From contig CAYWIM010000023.1 in the NCBI GenBank assembly GCA_964458325.1, positions 1-53,356 on the forward strand: a stretch of 53,356 nucleotides of DNA, written 5' to 3'. The position numbers and the translations under genes are program-made. The notes below the pieces were generated by a model that saw only the letters and a list, made by a program, of their open reading frames with translations, was not told the DNA's origin and did no database searches. Source of the DNA: JAGMXM01 sp964458325. Lineage in GTDB: Bacteria; Verrucomicrobiota; Verrucomicrobiia; Limisphaerales; UBA1319. Shown in pieces: positions 10,401 through 18,104 of the stretch (position 1 is the stretch's first letter; each line of letters starts with the position of its first letter).

Positions 10401-12788
10401 ATCCCGGCGCCCAAGCTATGGTCGCCCGCCAATCCATTCCTCTACGATCTCCGCTTGTCGCTGAGGACGTCCTCGAACACCCTGGATGCCGTTGCCAGCT
10501 ATTTCGGCATGCGAAAAATCAGCCTCGGCACCCACAACGGTTTTGCCAAAATGATGTTGAACAACCAGTTCATGTTCGAGTTCGGCCCGTTGGATCAAGG
10601 CTATTGGCCCGATGGCATTTACACGCCGCCGACCGATCTCGCGATGCGGGAGGACATCGAGCAGACGCGCGCGTTGGGGTTCAACCTGATCCGGAAGCAT
10701 ATGAAGGTGGAATCGCCCCGCTGGTACTATTACGCCGACAAGCTTGGTTTGCTGGTCTGGCAGGACATGCCCGCCATGGCCGCCGGGGCGGCGCTCAACG
10801 ATGCCAGCAAGATCCAATTCGAGGCCGAGCTGGCTCGCATGGTTCAGACTCGCCGGAACCACCCTTCGATTGTCGTATGGACTCCGTTTAACGAAGGCTG
10901 GGGCCAATACGATACCATCCGGATTTCCTCGAATCTCATGGTCCTGGATCCCACCCGGCTGGTGAATTGCGCCAGCGGTTGGACGTTTGAGGAGGTCGGC
11001 CACATCGAGGATGTCCACTCCTATCCGCATCCAAGCTGCCCGCAGAACGATACCCGGGCTGTTGCCAACGGCGAGTTCGGCGGGATTGGCCTGGGCATCA
11101 CGAACCACACTTGGGCCGCCGGCTGGGGCTATGCAGGCGCCGCAGATGGAGCAGACCTGACGGCCCAGTTCGAAGGCTTCTGTTTCCAGCTCTCGGACTA
11201 TGTTCAGAACCAGGGCCTGAGCGCCGCCGTTTACACTCAAATCACCGATGTCGAGACGGAGCTCAACGGGCTGTACACCTACGACCGGAAAGTATTGAAA
11301 CCCGACCTGCGCCGCATCCAGAGTGCGGTCGTTTCGACGATGGGCATCTACTCGAACCGCGCGGTGGTCGCTTCCTCACAACGAGTCCCCCAAACCTGGA
11401 GGTTCACCTTCGATTCTCCCGCCGCCGGGTGGGCCGGAACGGACTTCGACGATTCCGCCTGGATGAGCGGCATGGGAGGCTTCGGCACGGCCGGCACTCC
11501 GGGCGCCGTGATCGGCACGGCATGGAACACGGCGAACATCTGGCTGCGGCGCACCTTCGATGGAACCGGATGGACCGGGCAGGACCTGGCCCATCTGGTT
11601 TTCAACCTGCACCACGACGAAGCCGTCGAGATCTACATCAACGGCGTGTTGGCGGCGTCGGCCACGGGCTACACGACCCGCTATATCCAGGTGCCGATCC
11701 GCGCCGAGGCTCAGCCAGCCATTCGGGCCGGCCCGAACAACGTGCTGGCCGTTCATTGCCATCAGACCGCCGGCGGACAGTACATCGACGTCGGCATCGA
11801 CTTGCGCACTGTCCTTGTCGCACCGCCGGCCCTTCCGGCGCCCGATTGGCCTGAAACCGGCACGGGTTTGGTGGGCGAGTATTTTGCGGATGCGAGCCTT
11901 TCGAACCGGGTCTTTCTCCGGTTGGATTCCAACGTGGACTTCGATTGGGCCGACGGTTCACCCGGCGGCGGGCTTCCGAGCGATCGTTTTTCGGTCCGCT
12001 GGAGCGCTCGAGTTCAGCCGCGCTACAGCGAGGTATACACGTTCCATCTCACCGCAAACGACGGCTGCCGCTTTTGGCTCGACGGCCAACTCTTGATCGA
12101 TAAGTGGTTCGATGACGCCGGCGCCGGTAAGACCGGCAGCATTCTGCTCACGGGCGGACAACGCTATGATCTTCAAATCGATTATTACGACCGCCTGGAT
12201 GCCGCCTCGGCAAAGCTGGAATGGACCAGCGCCAGCCAGCTGCGCGAGATCGTGCCTTCGGGCGTCCTCTTCCCGAACACCGCCCCGGTGCCTTCCGCGG
12301 CGGGCGACCGCGCCATCCTGGCGGGGCAGACCCTCGCAGTGACCAACACAGCCACGGATGCCGACGTGCCTTCGCAGACTTTGAGTTTCAGCCTGGTCCA
12401 TCCGCCGTCCGGCGCCGCCATCGACCCGAACACCGGTGTGTTCACGTGGCGTCCAACCATCGCGCAGTCGCCCGCGACGTATCCGATCCAATGGGTGGTA
12501 ACAGACAACGGGAGACCTTCCCTGAGTGCGACGCAGGCTTTCGATGTAGCCGTCCTGCGCCCGGCGGCGCCTGTGGCCAGCGATCCGCTGTGGAGGGACG
12601 GCCAGTTCCAAATGCGCGTGTCGGGCAGCGCCGGCCCCGATTATGCCATCTATGCCTGCACCAACTTGTCCCAGCCAGCGTGGTCTTGGATCGGGAGCAC
12701 CAATCCCGCCAGCCTGCCGTTCCTGTTCATCGATCCCCAGAGCTCAAACGCGCCCGAACGGTACTATCGAATTCAACTAGAACCCTGA
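7458..12788 (+). CDS. Secreted GH2-family glycoside hydrolase with autotransporter-type repeat N-terminus and PA14 domain
   Basis: A 1776-residue exported enzyme. The signal peptide MRAWPGWRPGIGLAMLALCG... lies in the first 35 residues. Residues ~40-700 are repetitive beta-helix sequence (VGxxGxGxxTLxDxA, SGGTxxxSGA) with an autotransporter-associated repeat near 567 (LQKLGSGSLILAG). The GH2 sugar-binding, Ig-like and TIM-barrel domains span ~740-1300. The acid/base glutamate is in WTPFNEGWGQ near 1147 and the nucleophile is probably the Glu of GEFGGIG near 1206. A galactose-binding-like domain (~1313-1455), a PA14 domain (~1470-1605; GLVGEYFAD, FWLDGQLLIDKW), a cadherin-like Ig domain and the phylum-type C-terminal domain follow. 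It is likely an exo-glycosidase on extracellular glycans. Start options are ATG 7458 (preceded by GGGGG at 6 nt) and ATG 7485 (preceded by AAGGGG). The gene is divergent from the tandem-module gene. Confidence 0.88.
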   Translation: MKMWDARGVMRAWPGWRPGIGLAMLALCGAGGIHAEAILEWTGNASSSWDLGGSLNWRAGTVPAAFTNGASVLFSDGAAGSGSIRLADALEPASVTVSNRVKAYRLDGPGYVRGSAWTKLGPGHLAVAPGTMFATSGNFGLGGGLTIIEGSLLRTNFVGGELWIGHRAESPAALILTNAIVRVSSWVAVGRGNGTAGHASRAALHDSTLLCNNAALGYWANIAGNLQSPTLTLEGASRLVNTGGIGFNLSESSGSSSTVAIRDASWIYSASRVLLGMQPGATGALVIAGSGAMTNGGYASVGAAGVGHATLEDNAVWQSLGDFNVADTEGSQGTLEILDSAFLRIDTLYVGKAPHSTGTVFQSGGTVLRNAGGDWRIGGNARGGANQVGIYFLSNGVFNTSGANLQVGAHGAGYFNQSGGTAAVSAWPSIGRFAGGVGHLNVSGGTFHASGAANALIVGEAGTGTLTVSGKGVVDVANVLRIGQEPGASGTVNLNGGTLLAKRVASPNSAASSTFHFNGGTLKAAAGAAGPFLGGLSAAVVQSGGCIIDSGTNVITIDQDLLDGGGDGGLQKLGSGSLILAGDLDYTGPTAVSQGALIVTAPASFASSGCVVAAGAALGVRITAADSQLGIPSLTFPAGGSSLRLDFAGFGGQSRPPLSVAALNIHGPVVIDIAGANFPAGQVPLLEWGARAGVGDFRLGSLPRGMEARLIENAGNKSVDLLVTVAPSALPWQLQQAPIMTDWAQQVDPEHPWPEYPRPQMQRASWLNLNGVWQWQPGSAGDPVPTHVLSGSILVPFCMESAISGVMERHDRAWYQLAFTVPSAWAGQRVLLHFDAVDWECEPFLNGVSLGIHRGGYDPFTFDITPYLAGVGPQTLTVRVYDPTDAGGSPIVVPLGKQRLDPGGIWYTACSGIWQTVWLEPVPATSISNIRMAPDIDAQSLELSVTVAGPADGVTVTADAFDGTNRVASATGVPGTDFSLGIPAPKLWSPANPFLYDLRLSLRTSSNTLDAVASYFGMRKISLGTHNGFAKMMLNNQFMFEFGPLDQGYWPDGIYTPPTDLAMREDIEQTRALGFNLIRKHMKVESPRWYYYADKLGLLVWQDMPAMAAGAALNDASKIQFEAELARMVQTRRNHPSIVVWTPFNEGWGQYDTIRISSNLMVLDPTRLVNCASGWTFEEVGHIEDVHSYPHPSCPQNDTRAVANGEFGGIGLGITNHTWAAGWGYAGAADGADLTAQFEGFCFQLSDYVQNQGLSAAVYTQITDVETELNGLYTYDRKVLKPDLRRIQSAVVSTMGIYSNRAVVASSQRVPQTWRFTFDSPAAGWAGTDFDDSAWMSGMGGFGTAGTPGAVIGTAWNTANIWLRRTFDGTGWTGQDLAHLVFNLHHDEAVEIYINGVLAASATGYTTRYIQVPIRAEAQPAIRAGPNNVLAVHCHQTAGGQYIDVGIDLRTVLVAPPALPAPDWPETGTGLVGEYFADASLSNRVFLRLDSNVDFDWADGSPGGGLPSDRFSVRWSARVQPRYSEVYTFHLTANDGCRFWLDGQLLIDKWFDDAGAGKTGSILLTGGQRYDLQIDYYDRLDAASAKLEWTSASQLREIVPSGVLFPNTAPVPSAAGDRAILAGQTLAVTNTATDADVPSQTLSFSLVHPPSGAAIDPNTGVFTWRPTIAQSPATYPIQWVVTDNGRPSLSATQAFDVAVLRPAAPVASDPLWRDGQFQMRVSGSAGPDYAIYACTNLSQPAWSWIGSTNPASLPFLFIDPQSSNAPERYYRIQLEP

Positions 12789-12803
12789 GATGACGATCCG
12801 ATT

Positions 12804-14108
12804 ATGAACCGACCCTGGATCATTGTATCTCTCCTGCTGGCGAGTTTTTGCGGAGCCAGTCATAGCGCGCAGCCGGCCAGCGCCGGATGCTGGACGCAGA
12901 AACAATTCCTCATCACGTTTTGGTGCCCGCCGCCTGCGGCGGACGAAGCGCTGGTGCGTGTGGCAGCGGAAGGATTCAACCTGACCTGGACACCGGCCGA
13001 AGGGCTGGATGTCGCCGCCCGGCATCATCTGCGGGCAATGCTCACCAGCAACCTGCTCCGGCCGGAGGCGCTCGATGATCCGGCGAAACGCGCCGAACTC
13101 GATGCCCTCATTGTCCGGGTGAAAGACCATCCCGCGCTGGAAGCGTACTACATCACCGACGAGCCGGGAGCCGGCGCGTTTCCTGGCCTGGGCAAACTCG
13201 TTGCCTACCTGCGCGAGCGCGATCCGGCGCATTTCGCTTACATCAACTTGTTCCCAACCTATGCGAACGAGCAGCAGCTCGGCGTGAGCGCCGATGCGGC
13301 GGAACGAGCCCGCGCGGATCATCCGCAAAACTTCGCTGGCGTCGGTGCGGGCGATCCAACCGTGCTCCGATATCGCGAGCACCTGAAACGGTTCATCGAA
13401 ATCGTCCAGCCCGACTTGATCAGCTACGACCATTATCACTTCTTCAAGCCGGACGCGAGCGGCAAGGCGGTGGATGGAAAACAGTACTTCCTCAACCTCG
13501 CGCTGATCCGTTTGGCGGCGCTCGAGGCCAACAAGCCTTTCCTGAACATCATTCAGGCAAACACGATCGAAAAGAGCTGGCGTCTGCCCAATGCGCGGGA
13601 ATTGCGTTTTCTCGTCTTCACCACCATGGCCTATGGGGGTCGCGGGATCAGCTACTTCACCTACTGGGGACCGCTGGCGTACAACGGGCTTTATCAGGAC
13701 GGCAAACCCGCGCCTCTGCTCGAAACCGTGGCCGCCCTGAACAAGGAAATCCGCGGATTCGGTCCAGCGCTGATGCAACTGGACTCCGTCGCTGTTTATC
13801 ACACCGCTCCGCTTCCCTATGGCGCAGAGGCGATCCCGGGCCGGGCGCCGGTGCAGATCGCCAGCCCGGGCGAGTTCGCGCTGGGACTGTTCGGCAAAGG
13901 CGGACGGACAACGGCGTTCATGATCGTCAACCGCGACTACCATCGCGAGGCGGAGGCAATCGTCGACGTTGCGCTTCCCGGCAGCCGGCTCCAGGAGCTG
14001 GATCGGAACAGCGGCCGGTGGTCCGGAGGTGAAACGCCGAGCACAGGCCGGGCGGTGAAGATCCGGCTTGGGCCGGGCGACGGGCGGCTGTTCCGCGCCG
14101 TTGATTGA
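12804..14108 (+). CDS. Secreted TIM-barrel glycosidase-like protein
   Basis: A 434-residue protein with a signal peptide (MNRPWIIVSLLLASFCGASHS-A). The body reads as a (beta/alpha)8 glycosidase fold: a first strand in FLITFWCPPP, EAYYITDEPG near residue 115 (candidate acid/base in DEP), PDLISYDHYHFF near 210 and GGRGISYFTYWGP near 278. The C-terminal ~90 residues form a small beta domain (VAVYHTAPLP, TTAFMIVNRDY). The layout resembles GH42-like or unassigned planctomycete/verrucomicrobial glycosidases, but I cannot place it in a family. It starts 15 nt after the GH2 gene and so probably belongs to the same transcript, perhaps acting on the product of the GH2 enzyme. Confidence 0.75.
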   Translation: MNRPWIIVSLLLASFCGASHSAQPASAGCWTQKQFLITFWCPPPAADEALVRVAAEGFNLTWTPAEGLDVAARHHLRAMLTSNLLRPEALDDPAKRAELDALIVRVKDHPALEAYYITDEPGAGAFPGLGKLVAYLRERDPAHFAYINLFPTYANEQQLGVSADAAERARADHPQNFAGVGAGDPTVLRYREHLKRFIEIVQPDLISYDHYHFFKPDASGKAVDGKQYFLNLALIRLAALEANKPFLNIIQANTIEKSWRLPNARELRFLVFTTMAYGGRGISYFTYWGPLAYNGLYQDGKPAPLLETVAALNKEIRGFGPALMQLDSVAVYHTAPLPYGAEAIPGRAPVQIASPGEFALGLFGKGGRTTAFMIVNRDYHREAEAIVDVALPGSRLQELDRNSGRWSGGETPSTGRAVKIRLGPGDGRLFRAVD

Positions 14109-14184
14109 ACGTTAGACTCGGCTCGGAGTTCAGCGCCTTGCTCGATCCCGGCGGCCGGCGCGCTCCCACCCAAGGATAATCGAC

Positions 14185-14215
14185 CAGCCCCAGCAACCTG
14201 CTGGCGCTGGGGCTG
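14185..14215. terminator. Perfect 10-bp hairpin between convergent genes
   Basis: CAGCCCCAGC at 14185-14194 pairs with GCTGGGGCTG at 14206-14215 across an 11-nt loop. It lies between two convergent genes, 77 nt after one stop and 50 nt before the other, as expected of a bidirectional transcription stop. There is no U-tract on either side, so an intrinsic terminator is not certain. Confidence 0.5.
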
Positions 14216-14264
14216 TGCCAGTTATCCGTGAACGCGCTCGCCCGAATGCACTCAGTCGTGGCCG

Positions 14265-14939
14265 CTATTTGCGCGGCACAAGTCGGATCTCGTCCCGGCC
14301 TTCGATGGGGGTTCCGTCGAATGTGGATCCCGCCAGCAGGGCATAACCATTATCGAGCAATTCGGGATCGATGTTCTCGGTGAGAATATGCACGACCAGA
14401 TCCGCCAGTCCATCGCCGTTAACGTCTTCAACGGCCGCCATGGGTTTGTTGCCTTTGCCCCGCGCGGCCACCCCGGCGCCCGCCAGTGTCACCGTCCGCG
14501 GGTCGACGGTTGTCGCATCGAACTCGGCGATCGACAGGATCGCCACGGGCACTGTGCCGCCGGAGCCCAAGTTGACCGAGTTCGAATCGCTGCCCGGCTT
14601 GATGTCGATCGCCGCGACTCGATGGTACTGAACGGTCAATGTCGGATCGACCGGATAATCTCCCCACGTGTTTCCGTGCAGGTTCAGGCCTCCGGTCCCT
14701 GGCACCGACAGGGTGATCGAAACCGGCTGGCCAGGAACAAGGCTCAGATCGTTTATGGTGACATCCGAGATCGGGAAACGCAAAACCGGGACGAGTCCTA
14801 GCTCTAACTCTGGGTCTGAGATGGTGCGGAAATCCGCTTCGAAATGATGCCGGTCATGTCCAGGAACAGGAATTATTTGAAACTGGCGCCGTGGATTCAG
14901 CATGAAATCCAGTCTCTGCAACCCATGGCTTGGCGCCAT
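14265..14939 (-). CDS. Secreted-protein-type C-terminal domain, probable N-terminally truncated gene
   Basis: 224 residues with no signal peptide. Residues ~110-220 match a domain common at the end of bacterial surface proteins: IDIKPGSDSNSVNL, GGTVPVAILS, FDATTVDPRTVTLAGAG, VEDVNGDGLADLVVHI, LAGSTFDGTPIEGRDEI. The first 100 residues (LSLVPGQPVSITLSVPG) look like the tail of a larger beta-rich exported protein. Since such domains normally sit on secreted proteins and the first ATG is followed by a polar, Arg-rich stretch, this is likely a fragment whose signal peptide has been lost. The frame is open upstream of the chosen ATG. Function unknown. Confidence 0.5.
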   Translation of the reverse strand: MAPSHGLQRLDFMLNPRRQFQIIPVPGHDRHHFEADFRTISDPELELGLVPVLRFPISDVTINDLSLVPGQPVSITLSVPGTGGLNLHGNTWGDYPVDPTLTVQYHRVAAIDIKPGSDSNSVNLGSGGTVPVAILSIAEFDATTVDPRTVTLAGAGVAARGKGNKPMAAVEDVNGDGLADLVVHILTENIDPELLDNGYALLAGSTFDGTPIEGRDEIRLVPRK

Positions 14940-15007
14940 CCGCCGCCGCCGGTTGCCAGGGCCCGTTTTTCCGTTGTCTCCGGACGATAGCCGGACGGTT
15001 TGCGCCG

Positions 15008-16675
15008 TCAGTCGATGGGTACGCGCTGAAAGGATGCGCGCCGCACGCTGCCGTCGGCGCGCGCCTCGATCCCGTGGAACTTGCAGCGAACGGTGACCGT
15101 TTCGGATGAGATATCGCGCCGCTTCTTCCCCGGCGTCAGGTACTCATAGCTGCACTGGGACAGATCGAACTCCTCCCAGGTCAACGTGGTCAAGTCCGGC
15201 TGCCGGGGGTCCTTCGGACAATAAAGGACTCGGGGGGTGCCGATGTAATCTTTGATGGCCAGGAGGTCCTTCGGCAACACGTCGTTGTTGTCGTCCGAAA
15301 ACATCAGCAGACCTAACGCGACCTGCCGGAGGTTGCTCATGCAGCTGTTTTCAGCCGCCTTGGACTTCGCCTGGGTCAGTGCGGGCAATAGCATCCCGGC
15401 CATCGCTGCGGTGGGAGCGACCACCGCCGAGGAGACAAGCGCAACGCTTGGTTCCTGCGTGCCTTGGCTCACCGTTTGCATCCCTTGAGCCTCGACCCAG
15501 CCCACCGCGAAGGCGGCGGATTCCTTCGCGGAACCCATGAGGCGTTGGAACGTCTGGAACGGGATCTCCGCGCCGGGATTTCCCTGGGCGGCCTGGCTGA
15601 TCGCCGTCTTCTGGATTTCCACCAGAGTATCCGTGAGCTGCTGGCTCATGAAGGCGAAGCTGTTGCCTTCGGTCGGCAGGCCCCTCGAGAGCCGCTGGAA
15701 TTCCGGCGTGGATCTGAGGCTTGGCTCGTCACCAGCCCTGGTCCTGCGGATTTGTTCGAACAACCTGTCGCTGGAGGCAAGCCAGAGATAGTTGCCGGAT
15801 CGCCCGATGGTCGGCCGCACAGGGAATGGCAGGGGAACGGGCACCGTGAGGGTTTGCCATCGCGCCCCCTGCGCTTCCCCGCGCGTGGATTGGGAATTCT
15901 CCGCCAGGCTCTTGTCGATCCAATCGAAGAGCTGATCGTCCTTCACCTTGAACCCGATCAACAACGCTGGCTCAGGGAACTCCTGTTCGTTCCCCGGTAT
16001 CGGCAGCTTGAACTTCGCGTTCGGATCCAGGATGAGCGCGAGGCCGACCTCTCCTCCCATGGAGCCCAGTTGGCTGGCGAGCGACCGGCCCGTAGCCTGC
16101 TCGACGACAGCGGAGACTTGTGCCATGCCTTTCATCAGCGCCTCGAATCCGGCGGCGCGCGCCTCGATTTCGACCGCGGCCCAGATGGCCCCCAGATCCA
16201 AATCACCGAACATCGCCCAGACGGTGTTCGCAGGCAGCCACTGCCCCCAATAGCCCGCGGGCGCGCCCGCTGTCCGCTGCAGGACGAATCGAGTCCGATA
16301 CAATCCCTTCTCGACGGCGATGCCGCTCAAGCCGGCGCCGGCGACGGACTCGATTCCGCTGTGCGCGATCAGGTTTTCCGCCAATTTCAGTCCGGCCTGA
16401 ACGTTGGCGCGCTCCTCGCCTTTCAGGTCCGGCAGCGCGAGCACAAGCTCGCGGATGCCGGCGACCTTGGCCGACAATCCGGCGAGCCACTGGTCGGTGG
16501 ACAGGTAGGCATACAAACAGCCGCCCGGATCGAGCTTGCGCGTCACCTCCTGAAACAGGGTGGGCTCCGCGGAGGCGACAGTTGGCTTCGGAGATGCCTC
16601 TTGAGCCAGGCTTGAGGCGCAGCACAAGCAGCCGACAACCAGCGCGAATCCGTGGCCGAACAGTGGAGCTTTCAT
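15008..16675 (-). CDS. Exported DUF3352-like protein with a type II secretion pseudopilin-like tail
   Basis: 555 residues. The signal peptide is MKAPLFGHGFALVVGCLCCASSLA-Q. Residues ~35-400 resemble DUF3352-type proteins (LDPGGCLYAYLSTDQWLAGL, VWAMFGDLDLGAIW, LIGFKVKDDQLFDWIDKSL, YLWLASSDRLFEQI, SFAFMSQQL). From ~430 it changes to LLPALTQAKSKAAENSCMSNLRQVALGLLMFSDDNND, the segment that follows the transmembrane helix in planctomycete/verrucomicrobial prepilin-like proteins, then YCPKDPR and a terminal KFHG...DGSV close to the H-x9-DG motif. There is no prepilin leader or pilin helix in front of this segment (VAPTAAMAGML is only weakly hydrophobic). It stands alone, 68 nt upstream of the fragment gene. 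Role unknown. Confidence 0.75.
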   Translation of the reverse strand: MKAPLFGHGFALVVGCLCCASSLAQEASPKPTVASAEPTLFQEVTRKLDPGGCLYAYLSTDQWLAGLSAKVAGIRELVLALPDLKGEERANVQAGLKLAENLIAHSGIESVAGAGLSGIAVEKGLYRTRFVLQRTAGAPAGYWGQWLPANTVWAMFGDLDLGAIWAAVEIEARAAGFEALMKGMAQVSAVVEQATGRSLASQLGSMGGEVGLALILDPNAKFKLPIPGNEQEFPEPALLIGFKVKDDQLFDWIDKSLAENSQSTRGEAQGARWQTLTVPVPLPFPVRPTIGRSGNYLWLASSDRLFEQIRRTRAGDEPSLRSTPEFQRLSRGLPTEGNSFAFMSQQLTDTLVEIQKTAISQAAQGNPGAEIPFQTFQRLMGSAKESAAFAVGWVEAQGMQTVSQGTQEPSVALVSSAVVAPTAAMAGMLLPALTQAKSKAAENSCMSNLRQVALGLLMFSDDNNDVLPKDLLAIKDYIGTPRVLYCPKDPRQPDLTTLTWEEFDLSQCSYEYLTPGKKRRDISSETVTVRCKFHGIEARADGSVRRASFQRVPID

Positions 16676-16707
16676 GATTGAGTGGTGATTTAAACAATGC
16701 CATAATC

Positions 16708-16953
16708 CTAAGCCTTCGGATTGTCAAATCGGTAGACGTGCACCTCAAAAGGGGCAAACCAATCGGTGAACGCTCCATCTTTGACCTGCACGCGACGCGG
16801 GGATTCGAACATGACTTCGCCCTCAACCGCCATCGGTGGCAGGCCGCTGAAGGTGGCCTGAACAGTCGCGCCCTCTCGCTTGCAGGCAAGGATGAACAGT
16901 CCGCCGCCCGATTCCCGGACGCACCATTCCACGCCTCGCTCACAGAATCCTTA
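16708..16953 (-). pseudogene. C-terminal remnant of a secreted glycosidase-like protein
   Basis: The frame GFCERGVEWCVRES...GLFILACKREG...TDWFAPFEVHVYRF begins abruptly after an in-frame TAA at 16951-16953 and runs to the stop at 16708. This ending (GGLFILACKREGAT, FTDWFAPFEVHVYRF) is what I recall from the last ~70 residues of large secreted verrucomicrobial/planctomycete proteins. No signal peptide or body is present. A GTG at 16930-16932 could start a 74-residue peptide, but homology appears to continue through it, so a truncated remnant is the better call. Confidence 0.6.
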
Positions 16954-17082
16954 ATAAGCCCCAAGATCTGAAAATGAATGATTGCCAAAGTTGGTTGTGT
17001 TACATCGCTATGTCTGTGAAACTATGCCGTGCGGCCATTCATCTTTACGAAACGCTTGGATTTGCTCGATGCGCCGTCTATT

Positions 17083-17694
17083 ATGAAACACCGTTGGCAG
17101 ACACCCTGTTTATGGAGTTGCGGTGGTGACCTGATCACGCAACGCCAATCTGGTTTTGCCGATGCGGCGGCAACCAGCGGCATGGTCATTGCCGGCCTGT
17201 TTGCGGTGGTCGTCGTGGGAGGACTGTTCCACCTTTCGCTGCCTCGTTTTGGCATCGTGCCGCGGACCGGTTCCGGATTGCTCGGCATCATCTTCAGCCC
17301 GCTGCTGCATGCGAGTCTCAAGCATGTGATGGCCAATGCCGTGCCGTTATTCGTGCTCCTGACCATCCTTCTGATGAATCCTCGCTATCATCCATACCGG
17401 ACACTGGCATTGATCTGGACAGCCAGTGGTCTCGGCACCTGGCTGGTTGGCAGGGGACATTCGGTTCACATTGGCGCCAGCTGCATTGTGTTTGGATTGG
17501 CGGCTTTTCTCATCGTGGCCGGGCTGGTGATGAAGAGTTGGCGGTCGGCAGCTACGGCGGTTTTCGTGGCGGTGGTGTTCGGCGGAATCTTCTACGGCGT
17601 CCTTCCTCGGGCCGGCCCGATTTCATGGGAGGGGCACCTATGTGGCGCAGCCGCCGGGGTGTGGGCCGCAGCGAGGATGAGACACAGAGTCTGA
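17083..17694 (+). CDS. Rhomboid-family intramembrane serine protease
   Basis: 203 residues from ATG 17083 (221 if GTG 17029 is used; neither has a clear ribosome binding site). About six membrane helices are visible. Rhomboid marks are HASLKHVMANAVPL (the H-x-N turn of helix 2), the catalytic Ser133 in HIGASCIVFGL, and His185 in WEGHLCGAAAG. It would cut membrane-anchored proteins within the bilayer; the substrate is unknown. The usual GxSG is GAS-C here, a mild deviation. It is flanked on both sides by remnants of secreted proteins, and a rhombosortase-like role is possible but unproven. Confidence 0.8.
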   Translation: MKHRWQTPCLWSCGGDLITQRQSGFADAAATSGMVIAGLFAVVVVGGLFHLSLPRFGIVPRTGSGLLGIIFSPLLHASLKHVMANAVPLFVLLTILLMNPRYHPYRTLALIWTASGLGTWLVGRGHSVHIGASCIVFGLAAFLIVAGLVMKSWRSAATAVFVAVVFGGIFYGVLPRAGPISWEGHLCGAAAGVWAAARMRHRV

Positions 17695-17768
17695 AGTCAT
17701 CGAACACCGTTCTGGGACCGGTCCTTGCCTTTGAATTGACTCCATTGCCCTGGACCGGCGCGCGCGGA

Positions 17769-18104
17769 TCAAGGAGCAATTTGGACGCGGTAGTAGCCTT
17801 CCGGCAGCAGAGCGGCGGCAGGGTGCAGGTAGCTCATGACGGACGGGGCGCCCGGCGGCACGCTGATCAGCGGGCTGACATGGCTCTCCAGCCCGCCAGG
17901 AAGATCCGTTCCGCCCAGCAGCAGGTAATGGTGGCTGCCCTCCGTCGTCCACGTCACTCGGATGTCGTTCGTCTCCCGCTGGATCGCAGTAATGCGCAGG
18001 AGGGACGCCGGATTGTGAGGGTCGGTACCCGCCAGATATTCTTCCAGGTTTGACTCGCCGTCTGTGTCGGCATCCAGGACTGCGTCGGCCGGATTGTCCG
18101 GCAT
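17769..18104 (-). pseudogene. C-terminal remnant of a calcium-binding-repeat secreted protein
   Basis: The sequence MPDNPADAVLDADTDGESNLEEYLAGTDP is the thrombospondin-type-3/dockerin-like phrase that normally sits well inside large verrucomicrobial proteins. It is followed by the phylum-type C-terminal domain (LRITAIQRETNDIRVTWTT...YYRVQIAP). Everything before it is missing: the homology begins where the 3' end of the neighbouring oxidoreductase gene ends (its TGA is at 18104-18106). No signal peptide is present. An ATG at 18102-18104 could give 111 residues, but a truncated remnant is more likely. Confidence 0.6.
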
